Below, in pieces: positions 45,344-52,889 of a stretch of DNA of 64,000 bases (positions within the stretch are counted from its first letter, which is position 1; the number at the start of each line of letters is the position of its first letter). Below the pieces are notes generated by a model, which made no database searches, was not told the DNA's origin, and saw nothing but the letters and a program-made list of their open reading frames with translations. Origin of the DNA: Duganella sp. 1411 (GTDB lineage Bacteria; Pseudomonadota; Gammaproteobacteria; Burkholderiales; Burkholderiaceae_D); contig NZ_JAFICD010000001.1 in the NCBI RefSeq assembly GCF_017833525.1, positions 1,178,001-1,242,000 on the forward strand, in the 5' to 3' direction. A program made the translations under genes and the position numbers.

Positions 45344-46813
45344 ATGAAACACCTGCTCAAAGATCCCACCCTGTGGCGCGACGCCGCCTATGTCGGCGGC
45401 GACTGGCTGGCAAAAACGCCCCATGGCAGCTACGCGCTGCGCAACCCGGCCAACGGCGAGGTACTGCTCGAACTGCCGCGCTGCCAGCAGGCCGAGGCCC
45501 GCCACGCCATCGAAGTCGCACACCAGGCCTTCCTGGCTTGGCGCAAGACGACCGCCAAGCACCGCGCCGAGGTGCTGCACCGCTGGTATGAACTGGTGCG
45601 CGCCAACCGCGACGACCTGGCGCTGCTGATCACGCTCGAGGAAGGCAAGCCGCTGGGCGAGGCGCGCGGCGAGATCGATTACGCCGCCTCCTTCCTGCAG
45701 TGGTTTTCCGAGGAGGCCAAGCGGGTGCGCGGCGACGTCATCCCGGCGCCGAAGGAAGGCCAGCGCATCGTCGTGCTCAAGCAGCCGATCGGCGTGTGCG
45801 CCGCCATCACGCCGTGGAACTTCCCGGCCGCGATGATCACCCGCAAGGCCGGCCCGGCGCTGGCGGCAGGTTGCGCGATGGTGGTCAAGCCGGCCAGCCA
45901 GACGCCGCTGACGGCGCTGGCGCTGGCCGAACTGGCCCTGCGCGCCGGCGTGCCGCCCGGCTTGTTCAGCGTGCTGACCGGCAACGACACGCGCCTGCTC
46001 GGCGCCGAGCTGACCAGCCATCCGCTGGTGCGCAAGATCACCTTCACCGGCTCGACCGAGGTGGGCCGCGTGCTGCTGCAACAGGCCGCCGCCACCATCA
46101 AGAAGTGTTCGATGGAGCTCGGCGGCAACGCGCCGGTGCTGGTGTTCGACGACGCCGACCTCGACACGGCGGTCGAAGGCGTGCTCGCCTCGAAGTTCCG
46201 CAACACCGGCCAGGCCTGCATCAGCGCCAACCGCATCTTTGTGCAGGACGGCATCTACGACGCCTTCGCCGCCAGGCTGGGCGCGCGCGTGGCGGAACTG
46301 AAGGTTGGCAACGGCCTCGACGACGGTGTCCAGCAAGGTCCGCTGATCGACGCCGGCGCCGTGGCCAAGGTCGAGGAACACATCGCCGACGCGCTGGCCG
46401 GCGGCGCCCGCATCGCGCTCGGCGGCAAACGTCATGCGCTGGGCGGCTGCTTCTTCGAGCCGACGGTGCTGGTCGACGTCAAGCCGTCGATGAAGATCGC
46501 CCACGAGGAAACCTTCGGCCCGGTGGCGCCGCTGTTCCGTTTCCACACCGAGGCGGAGGCGCTGGCACTGGCCAACGCCACCGAGTTCGGCCTGGCCGCC
46601 TACCTGTACAGCAGGGACGCGGCGCGCATCTGGCGCGTCGGCGCCGGCATCGAATCGGGCATGGTCGGCATCAACTGCGGCCTGATCTCGAACGAAGTGG
46701 CGCCGTTCGGCGGCGTCAAGCAAAGCGGCCTGGGTCGCGAGGGGTCGCAATACGGCATCGAGGAATTCCTCGAGATCAAATACCTGTGCTGGGATGGATT
46801 GGAGGAGATTTAG
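45344..46813 (+). CDS. NAD(P)-dependent aldehyde dehydrogenase, succinate-semialdehyde type
   Basis: A 489-residue ALDH. The catalytic Cys292 lies in NTGQACISANRI, and the general base Glu258 in SMELGGNAP. The cofactor site is TPWNFPAAMITRK and FTGSTEVGR; EETFGPVAPLFRF and GINCGLISNEVAPFGGVKQS are GabD-type endings (read to FGGVKQ). It would oxidise succinate semialdehyde, alpha-ketoglutarate semialdehyde or a similar aldehyde to the acid, feeding the TCA cycle. A TAAAGGA site precedes the ATG. It is two bases upstream of the EthD gene. Confidence 0.9.
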   Translation: MKHLLKDPTLWRDAAYVGGDWLAKTPHGSYALRNPANGEVLLELPRCQQAEARHAIEVAHQAFLAWRKTTAKHRAEVLHRWYELVRANRDDLALLITLEEGKPLGEARGEIDYAASFLQWFSEEAKRVRGDVIPAPKEGQRIVVLKQPIGVCAAITPWNFPAAMITRKAGPALAAGCAMVVKPASQTPLTALALAELALRAGVPPGLFSVLTGNDTRLLGAELTSHPLVRKITFTGSTEVGRVLLQQAAATIKKCSMELGGNAPVLVFDDADLDTAVEGVLASKFRNTGQACISANRIFVQDGIYDAFAARLGARVAELKVGNGLDDGVQQGPLIDAGAVAKVEEHIADALAGGARIALGGKRHALGGCFFEPTVLVDVKPSMKIAHEETFGPVAPLFRFHTEAEALALANATEFGLAAYLYSRDAARIWRVGAGIESGMVGINCGLISNEVAPFGGVKQSGLGREGSQYGIEEFLEIKYLCWDGLEEI

Positions 46814-46815
46814 AG

Positions 46816-47559
46816 ATGATCAAAATGATGGCAGCCATTTGCCGGCGCCCCGGCATGACCCACGCGGAATACATCGCCTACGTGCAATATGTGCACGCGG
46901 CGATCAGCAACGAGAATCCGCTCGCGCTGCGCGCGTACGTGCAGAACCACGTGTTCGATTCGGCCTTCGGCAGCGCGGCCGAGGCGGCGCACACGATGAC
47001 GGTGGCGCGCGATTCGGTCACGGAGCTGTATTGGGATAACGCCGGGGACCTGCAGGCGACGTTTTCGCATGAGCATGTGCGGACCAAGGTCGGCCCCGAT
47101 GGCCGGAATTTCAGCGATACCAGTGTCGCGCTGAGTTTGGTGGCGGCGGAGGTCGAGCAGCCGGTCGCGCGCCCTGGCGGCGGCTGCGGCGCCAAGGTGC
47201 TGCACTATCTGCGCGCCGCCGACGGGCTGGAGCTGACGGACTTCTTCGCGCGCTGGCAGGCGGCGCACGCGAAGGCGCTGGCGGCGGCGCCGGAGGCCGC
47301 GTCGGCGCTGCGCCGGTGCGTGCACAACCGGCAGCTGCCGCAATTTAATCCGATGCTGGCTTATTTCGGCGGCAAGGATGCGCCGATCTATGAAGGCGTC
47401 GGCAGCCTGTGGTTCGACAACGCCGCGTCGGTGGGCGCCTTCCGCGCCTACGAGCGCGCGCTGCTGGAAATCAACGCCGATCCGGCCACCGCGTTCTACC
47501 GGCCGGACCAGTCGTTTTTCCTGTATGCGCAAGAAGTCGACATCTACCGGCGCAGGTGA
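46816..47559 (+). CDS. EthD-domain protein, two tandem EthD-like repeats
   Basis: A 247-residue protein. The first ferredoxin-like EthD/dimeric alpha-beta barrel unit spans ~1-115 (MAAICRRPGMTHAEYIAYVQ, ELYWDNAGDLQATFSHEHV read from ELYW to SHEHV). A second related unit covers ~120-247 (KVLHYLRAADGLELTDFFAR, SLWFDNAASVGAFRAYE). EthD-like proteins accompany monooxygenases and polyketide-like cyclases and may act on enol/keto intermediates. It is last in the module and converges on the galM gene. Confidence 0.75.
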   Translation: MIKMMAAICRRPGMTHAEYIAYVQYVHAAISNENPLALRAYVQNHVFDSAFGSAAEAAHTMTVARDSVTELYWDNAGDLQATFSHEHVRTKVGPDGRNFSDTSVALSLVAAEVEQPVARPGGGCGAKVLHYLRAADGLELTDFFARWQAAHAKALAAAPEAASALRRCVHNRQLPQFNPMLAYFGGKDAPIYEGVGSLWFDNAASVGAFRAYERALLEINADPATAFYRPDQSFFLYAQEVDIYRRR

Positions 47560-47563
47560 TTTA

Positions 47564-47588
47564 CCCGGGGCGGATTATCCACCCCGGG
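47564..47588. terminator. Hairpin between convergent EthD and galM genes
   Basis: A stem of seven G/C pairs (CCCGGGG / CCCCGGG), one C-A mismatch and three further pairs closes on a TTA loop. It lies entirely in the 38-bp gap between the two converging stop codons. There is no T tract, so the call rests on position and stem strength. Confidence 0.6.
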
Positions 47589-47597
47589 CAATTCGTA

Positions 47598-48779
47598 TCA
47601 ACGATCGAGCTTGTAGAAATGCAACACCGTGGTCTGCGAATAATCGCGGCCCGGATCGACGCGGGTGCTCGGGAACGCCGACTGGTTCGGGCTGTCCGGA
47701 TAACCCTGCGCCTCAAAACTGATCGATTGGTACTTGGTCAGCTTCTGGCCGCCCTTGCCCACCACCTCGCCTTTGAGGAAGTTGCCGGTGTACATCTGCA
47801 TGCCCGCTTCGGTGGTGGCGATCGCCAGGCCGCGGCCGGAGTTGCGGTCCTCGATCTTGACGGCCGGTTTCGGCTCGGCCGTTTTGCCACCGCGCAGGAT
47901 GTAGTTGTGGTCGATGCCGCCGTTGGCCAGCGCCAGCTGCGGATGCTGGGCGCGCGCCCGCTCGGTCACATTGGCTGGCGTGCGGAAGTCGAACGGCGTG
48001 CCCGCCACCGGCAGCGGCTGGCCGGTCGGGATCAAGGTCTTGTCGACCGGCAGGATGGCGTCCGACTCGATCGTCAGGTCGACATCGGTGGCCAGGCGCG
48101 TGGCCGGGATGCCCGACAGGTTCAGCATACTGTGCCAGGTCAGGTTGACCACCGTCGGCTTGTCGGTCTTGGCGCCGTAGCGGATGGTCAGGTCGTTGTT
48201 GTTATTCAATTCGTAGGTCACGTCGGCCACGACGGTGCCGGGGAAGCCCTGGTCGCCGTCGGGCGACGTCAGGGTGAACGTCACCGAAGCCTTGTCGGCG
48301 GTCTGTTCGACGCTCTTGACCACCCAGTTGCGCTTGTCCCAGCCGATGCTGCCGCCGTGCAGGGTGTTGGGCGCCTCGTTGACCGCCAGCGCGAACTTCT
48401 TGCCGTCCAGTGCGAAAGTGCCGTTGGCGATGCGGTTGGCGTAGCGGCCGACCGTCACGTTGGTAAAGCCGGGCGTCGATTCGTAGCCGGCCAGCGTGTC
48501 GTAGCCGACGGCCAGATCGGCCGAGTTGCCCTGCTTGTCCGGGAAGCGCAGGCTCTGCACCGTGGCGCCGTACGAGATCAGCGTGGCCGACAGGCCGCTG
48601 GCGTTCTTCAGGACGATGGCTTCAACCTTGGCGCCGTTCGACAACGTGCCGAAAGGCATGCGCGACAGCGACACGCCGCCGGAAGCGGCGTCGTCGCGCG
48701 ATGGCAGCTGGCTGCAGGCGCTGAGGCCAACGAGGGTGCTAAGCAGGAAAATCGAGGCGGGTCTGGTCGAAATAGTCAT
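47598..48779 (-). CDS. galM: Aldose 1-epimerase (mutarotase), lipoprotein
   Basis: A 393-residue galactose-mutarotase-fold enzyme. A lipoprotein signal (SIFLLSTLVGLSAC, lipobox LSAC) places it in the periplasm or outer membrane. Conserved sites: VTVGRYANRIANG, NTLHGG (His), TVVNLTWHSMLNL (His, where NLTNH is more usual) and QSISFEAQGYPDSPN (Glu). It interconverts alpha and beta anomers of sugars released by surface hydrolases. It lies downstream of the arabinanase gene on the same strand but is separated from it by a strong hairpin with a T-run, so it may be partly insulated. Confidence 0.85.
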   Translation of the reverse strand: MTISTRPASIFLLSTLVGLSACSQLPSRDDAASGGVSLSRMPFGTLSNGAKVEAIVLKNASGLSATLISYGATVQSLRFPDKQGNSADLAVGYDTLAGYESTPGFTNVTVGRYANRIANGTFALDGKKFALAVNEAPNTLHGGSIGWDKRNWVVKSVEQTADKASVTFTLTSPDGDQGFPGTVVADVTYELNNNNDLTIRYGAKTDKPTVVNLTWHSMLNLSGIPATRLATDVDLTIESDAILPVDKTLIPTGQPLPVAGTPFDFRTPANVTERARAQHPQLALANGGIDHNYILRGGKTAEPKPAVKIEDRNSGRGLAIATTEAGMQMYTGNFLKGEVVGKGGQKLTKYQSISFEAQGYPDSPNQSAFPSTRVDPGRDYSQTTVLHFYKLDR

Positions 48780-48798
48780 GTAGTTGTGAAGGTTCCGT

Positions 48799-48830
48799 TA
48801 AAAAAAATAGGTGGCCGGCGACTGCCGGCC
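48799..48830 (-). terminator. Rho-independent terminator after the arabinanase gene
   Basis: On the minus strand a perfect 7-bp stem (GGCCGGC / GCCGGCC, loop AGTC) is followed, after ACCTA, by eight T residues. This is the best intrinsic terminator in the window. It ends only about 20 nt before the galM start codon, leaving very little room for a separate galM promoter. Confidence 0.8.
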
Positions 48831-48929
48831 ATGCCCATGATAATTGCTGAGCCGGCCGTCGGGCGCCCGGGAGACAGCCGGACGTTAGCATAAACCAAAC
48901 GCCGGCTTCCCGTGCGACGGCACAACCGA

Positions 48930-51269
48930 TCAGCGCGCGATGCTGGAGATTTCCCCGTCGGTCAAGGCGGTACCGTAGATGCGCAGGTCGTCCATCGACC
49001 CTTTATATGGCGCGTCCCACCAGTTCACGCCCAGCGCGAACACGCCGCTGGTGGTGGTGAATACGTTGGGGAAGTTGACGCCGCTGTAGCGCTTGGCGCC
49101 GTTGACATAGATGTTGACGGCGCCGTTCTTGACGGTGAACGCCACGTGCGACCACTGGCCGACCGGGATGTTCATGCCCAGGCCGGCGTCGTACCACGCC
49201 GTGCCCGACCACAACATGGTGGAACCACCGACGCCGTCGTGTCCCTTCGGCAGCAAGCTGATCCACGAGTCGCCGGTGCGGGCGCCAAAGAACGTGGTGG
49301 TGAACGCGGTCAGTTGGGCCGGCTTGAGCCACATCGCCACCGTGTACGTGTTGCTCGAGAATAGGCCGTTCGGCAGGCGCACACCGGTCGCGCCGTTGAA
49401 GACGGCCGCGCTGCCCTTCATGCCCGGCTCGTACCCCAGGCTGCCGCCGGCGATATCGATTTTCGCGCCGATGACGGCGCCCGCGCCGAACGCGCCGGTG
49501 GCGTCGTTCAGGTTGCCGTCGAACGGGAAGTAGGCGACCATGCCGCCCAGCTTGCGCACGGTGACGACAAAGGACTTGACGGCCTTCGCCATGCCTTTGG
49601 TGATGGTGGCCGTCAACGTGACGGTCACATCGCCGGACGGGCTGGTGACCTGCCCCGTGTTGCTCAACACGCGAGGATTCGACGAGGTCCACGTGATCAC
49701 GGCATCGCGCGCGGCGCTGGTCGGCAGCGTCATGTCGCCGGTGACCGCGTTGGTGTTGCCGAGGCTGAGTTCACTGTAAATCGCGTGCACGATCTGCATG
49801 TCGCTGCCGGACGGCAGGCGGCTGCCCATGACGGAGACACCCTCGCGCGACGTCGCGGTAAACGTCATCACATAGCTTTGCGAGGTTTCATCCCACTGCC
49901 TGAGGAACACGCCTTTGAACGGGGACGACCCCGGCAGGTTGATCTCGGCCTGGTTGGCGCCCACCAGCGCCCACGTGCCGGAGACAGCGCCGCTGATCGT
50001 CCCGTTGGCGTTGAGGGTGATGAATTTGGATTTTTTGATCGTGGCGGAAATATCCTTGCCGTGATTGACGAACATGTAGTCGCCGAACACGAATCCGCGC
50101 GGCACGGCGGCCAGGGTTTCGTTGGTATTGCGGTACGGCGTCACCACCGGCCAGCCATCGGCATTCATGAACATCTGGTGCACGCGGATTTCATGCTGTT
50201 CGCCGCGCTCCGGGAACCGGGTGTGGAAGATCAGGAAGTGCTTGCCGGTGGCCGCATCATAATACGCCGAATTGTGACCGGCCGACACATAGCCGGTGCC
50301 GATGCCGGTGCCGAGTTCGCCCAGCTTGCGCTCGAACAGGAAATTGCCCATGATCTTGACGCCATACGGCGCGATCGAGGCGTCGTCGAACAACGGCTTG
50401 GTCGGATCGGCCTTGACGTTGGCCATATTGACGCCCTGGGCGTCGAAGTACGGGCCGTCCGGCGAGGTGGCGCGCGACACGCGCATGTTGTAGCCGCCGG
50501 CCGCGTCCAGCCCGCCGAACGACGTGAACATGTAGTAGTACTGCGTCACGGGGCTGTACATCACGTAGGCGCCTTCGATGCGGCTGTGATTGCCGCCCAT
50601 CAAACGCTTGCCGTAGCCCTGCCCCGGCAGCGGCATGCCGGTGACCGGATTCATCTGCATGATGAAGATGCCGCCGGAATAGGAACCGTAAATCATCCAC
50701 AGCCTGCCGCCGTTATCGAAGAACACGTTAGGATCGACGGTGTTCGGATGCTTGAGGGCGTCGTAGATAGTGCCGTCGTAGCTGGCCTGGCCCCACATGC
50801 CGGACTTGAGGATGATGCCCTTGTTGACGTACGGGCCCTCGATATTGTTCGACACCGCGATGCCCAACGCCGAGCGCGGCGAATCGCCTTTGCAGGCGTT
50901 GTAATACATGTAGTACCTGCCGTCGGCGAGGCGGATCACGTCCGGCGCCCACAGCGTGTTCGATTGCGCCCAGCTGAACGTCTCGGCCAATTCCGTGTAA
51001 ACGTTGCTGGAACCGTTCAGGAATAATTTATTGGTGGCGCTGACCGAGTCGGTTATCTGCGTCCAATTCATCAAATCGGTGCTTTTGGCCGATGCCAGGT
51101 GGGAGCCGAACACATAATAGGTGCCACCGGTCTTGATCACGGATGGATCGTGGACGGAGGCGTTTTTAAAGGTCACCGGCGCATAGGACTGTTGCGCGGC
51201 GGCGTTGGTGGACAGCATGGATGCGGCCAATACAGCGGCGGCCCCCCACAGCGAGAAGGATTTGGTCAC
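48930..51269 (-). CDS. GH43 endo-arabinanase with C-terminal Ig-like and LamG domains
   Basis: A 779-residue exported enzyme. The start is a GTG, with a GGAG site six bases upstream, followed by a signal peptide (VTKSFSLWGAAAVLAASMLS). The GH43 five-bladed propeller has its three acidic residues at Asp41 (SVHDPSV), Asp179 (TVDPNVF) and Glu232 (RIEGAYV). The following domain (FVFGDYMFVNHGKDISATIK, GVFLRQWDE) is the beta domain seen in arabinanases of the AbnB type. A bacterial Ig-like domain (ITWTSSNPRVLSNTG) and a LamG/concanavalin-like domain (LVAYFPFDGNLND-type start, VAMWLKPAQLTAF, GSMDDLRIYGTAL) end the protein. It should hydrolyse alpha-1,5-arabinan at or outside the cell surface. Confidence 0.85.
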   Translation of the reverse strand: MTKSFSLWGAAAVLAASMLSTNAAAQQSYAPVTFKNASVHDPSVIKTGGTYYVFGSHLASAKSTDLMNWTQITDSVSATNKLFLNGSSNVYTELAETFSWAQSNTLWAPDVIRLADGRYYMYYNACKGDSPRSALGIAVSNNIEGPYVNKGIILKSGMWGQASYDGTIYDALKHPNTVDPNVFFDNGGRLWMIYGSYSGGIFIMQMNPVTGMPLPGQGYGKRLMGGNHSRIEGAYVMYSPVTQYYYMFTSFGGLDAAGGYNMRVSRATSPDGPYFDAQGVNMANVKADPTKPLFDDASIAPYGVKIMGNFLFERKLGELGTGIGTGYVSAGHNSAYYDAATGKHFLIFHTRFPERGEQHEIRVHQMFMNADGWPVVTPYRNTNETLAAVPRGFVFGDYMFVNHGKDISATIKKSKFITLNANGTISGAVSGTWALVGANQAEINLPGSSPFKGVFLRQWDETSQSYVMTFTATSREGVSVMGSRLPSGSDMQIVHAIYSELSLGNTNAVTGDMTLPTSAARDAVITWTSSNPRVLSNTGQVTSPSGDVTVTLTATITKGMAKAVKSFVVTVRKLGGMVAYFPFDGNLNDATGAFGAGAVIGAKIDIAGGSLGYEPGMKGSAAVFNGATGVRLPNGLFSSNTYTVAMWLKPAQLTAFTTTFFGARTGDSWISLLPKGHDGVGGSTMLWSGTAWYDAGLGMNIPVGQWSHVAFTVKNGAVNIYVNGAKRYSGVNFPNVFTTTSGVFALGVNWWDAPYKGSMDDLRIYGTALTDGEISSIAR

Positions 51270-51479
51270 GTTGGTCTCCAAGTATATTTTTATCGTTTTA
51301 CCCGCCCAAGGGCTGCGGAAGTTCGCCTTTTGCCTGTACCTGCCCGGCAAATTTCATGGTCGGCTACGCACGATATCGTGGAGAAACTGATGTGTCCAAT
51401 GACGTTTTACGCCGCCGCGATAGCCAAACAGGCATCGGGGGTTGGCGGCATCGCGCTGACGTGGCGCAAGTCCGACGCG

Positions 51480-52205
51480 TCAAAGCGGCCGGTATGCTCG
51501 CTTACGTGCGAATTCCGCGTAGTCACGCGCGACGTGTGGGTCGGCATAAGCGGCGACGGCGTCCGCTTCGGCATCGACACCGTCTAATCCAGGCATCACC
51601 GCCACCGAAGCCCGCCATTGTTCACGTGGAATAGGCGGACCTATGAACGGAAGTAAATAAGCATCCAGGTGACCTGCATTTGGCGATTCAAGTTCAAGAT
51701 TAAGCGCTTGCAGGTACGGCTCCTTTTGCGTGCGTGTCCAATCAATGGAAAGGCCTGCGCGAAAACACAACTCGGAGTGTATCAACAACATGGTACGTCC
51801 GTTACCATCGAGAAAAGGATGTCCATAGGCGAACAATCCCATGATGAAGCCAGGATGGGTTGGCATCTGGCCTTTTTCCTGCGCCTGGACCAAGCCGTCC
51901 TCCACCGCACGGCGACAATCGCGTGGATGACAAAAGTAGACAGGTCCCTTCGAAATCGCCTTGTCTGGCAGCACTGCGGCGCGATCCTGACCTGCCCAAG
52001 GATACAATCCGCCAAAAAGCAGTCGATGGGTGTTGAGGAAATCCTCATATTCAATCCTGCGACAGGTTACCAAGTAGTCAAGCGCAGCCGGAAGTTGGGC
52101 ACGAAACAAAGCGTGCTCCGCAACCTTGACGATGCTCAGGTCCTTTTCCCCACCGGTATTCCGTAGATAGCCCGCAGTTTCAAAATCACCGAATGGATCA
52201 AACAT
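51480..52205 (-). CDS. Fic-domain protein (putative AMPylating toxin)
   Basis: A 241-residue protein with the complete Fic motif HPFLDGNGR at residues 129-137, preceded by the usual helix and flap (GLYPWAGQDR; FCHPRDCRRAVEDGL). Fic enzymes transfer AMP or other phosphate-containing groups to target proteins. No clear inhibitory [S/T]xxxE[G/N] helix was identified in this protein. Its start overlaps by eight bases the end of an AbiEi-like winged-helix gene, which suggests that the upstream protein may be its antitoxin or repressor. The pair interrupts two polysaccharide genes and is lower in GC, consistent with an acquired module. Confidence 0.8.
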   Translation of the reverse strand: MFDPFGDFETAGYLRNTGGEKDLSIVKVAEHALFRAQLPAALDYLVTCRRIEYEDFLNTHRLLFGGLYPWAGQDRAAVLPDKAISKGPVYFCHPRDCRRAVEDGLVQAQEKGQMPTHPGFIMGLFAYGHPFLDGNGRTMLLIHSELCFRAGLSIDWTRTQKEPYLQALNLELESPNAGHLDAYLLPFIGPPIPREQWRASVAVMPGLDGVDAEADAVAAYADPHVARDYAEFARKRAYRPL

Positions 52206-52710
52206 GCGATTTAAGCATGCGGTGATGTTCCATCACCAGCTTGGTCATGTCCGTCGGCGACAATTTTCCTGCCCGCGTCAGCGCCACGAGCAAGTCATCG
52301 GTGGAATCGGTCGAGACTTCATCGCCGGCAAGCCGGGTCACCGCGACGGCCCACAGATCGCCATAAGTGGGTATATAACTTATCCCCAAACGTCGGGCCA
52401 ACGAAGCGACATAGCGCGCGGTCGGCGTCATCACCCGCGTCTGACGCCTCCGTCGCGTGGCGAGCTTTCGGCGTAATTTCGCTTGTCGCTGATGCGCATT
52501 GGCAAGGACCGCTTGCTTACCGAGCAACTCTAATTTCTGAGGTGTGACATACACGCCGCGCTCAATCCGCAGAATAAAACCCTTGCGGCGCAACTCCAGG
52601 AGAGCTGCCGAAACCTGACTGCTGCTACCCATGCCATTCAGATCCGAGCGCAGCAAAAGACCGTCCCGACGGGGACGGATTGACTGCAATATTCGGCCTT
52701 GGATGTCCAT
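52198..52710 (-). CDS. AbiEi/DUF6088-like winged-helix antitoxin-type protein
   Basis: A 170-residue protein. The N-terminal winged helix is visible as LLLRSDLNGMGSSSQVSAAL, LLELRRKGFILRIERGVYVT (the 'RGVY' wing typical of AbiEi and DUF6088 proteins), followed by a basic linker (RQAKLRRKLATRRRRQTRV) and a conserved TARYVASLARRLGISYIPT segment. AbiEi-type proteins repress their operons and neutralise AbiEii nucleotidyltransferase toxins. Here no AbiEii gene follows; a Fic gene does, overlapping by eight bases. It may be a regulator/antitoxin recruited to Fic. The start is close to a -10 hexamer. Confidence 0.7.
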   Translation of the reverse strand: MDIQGRILQSIRPRRDGLLLRSDLNGMGSSSQVSAALLELRRKGFILRIERGVYVTPQKLELLGKQAVLANAHQRQAKLRRKLATRRRRQTRVMTPTARYVASLARRLGISYIPTYGDLWAVAVTRLAGDEVSTDSTDDLLVALTRAGKLSPTDMTKLVMEHHRMLKSHV

Positions 52711-52746
52711 ATGGTTTATTATACATGATGTAGTTTTCCTTTGTAT
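52711..52746 (-). promoter_or_regulatory. Promoter and palindrome for the AbiEi-like/Fic pair
   Basis: On the minus strand TATAAT (52718-52723) ends about 7 bp before the ATG, so the transcript is likely leaderless or nearly so. The palindrome TACAT-G-ATGTA (52722-52732) overlaps the -10 and is a candidate autorepression operator. No convincing -35 was seen. Confidence 0.45.
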
Positions 52747-52889
52747 ATCATAGACTTACCGCATTTCTCAATGCCGGTCTCGACCGGCTTCCGCTCGACG
52801 GGATGCACGCGTGCCTCGGCCGGCCCGGCGCTTACCCCATCGCCCTCCACTCAGCCGTCACGCCGGGTCGCCAGCGCGACGGCCCAGCG

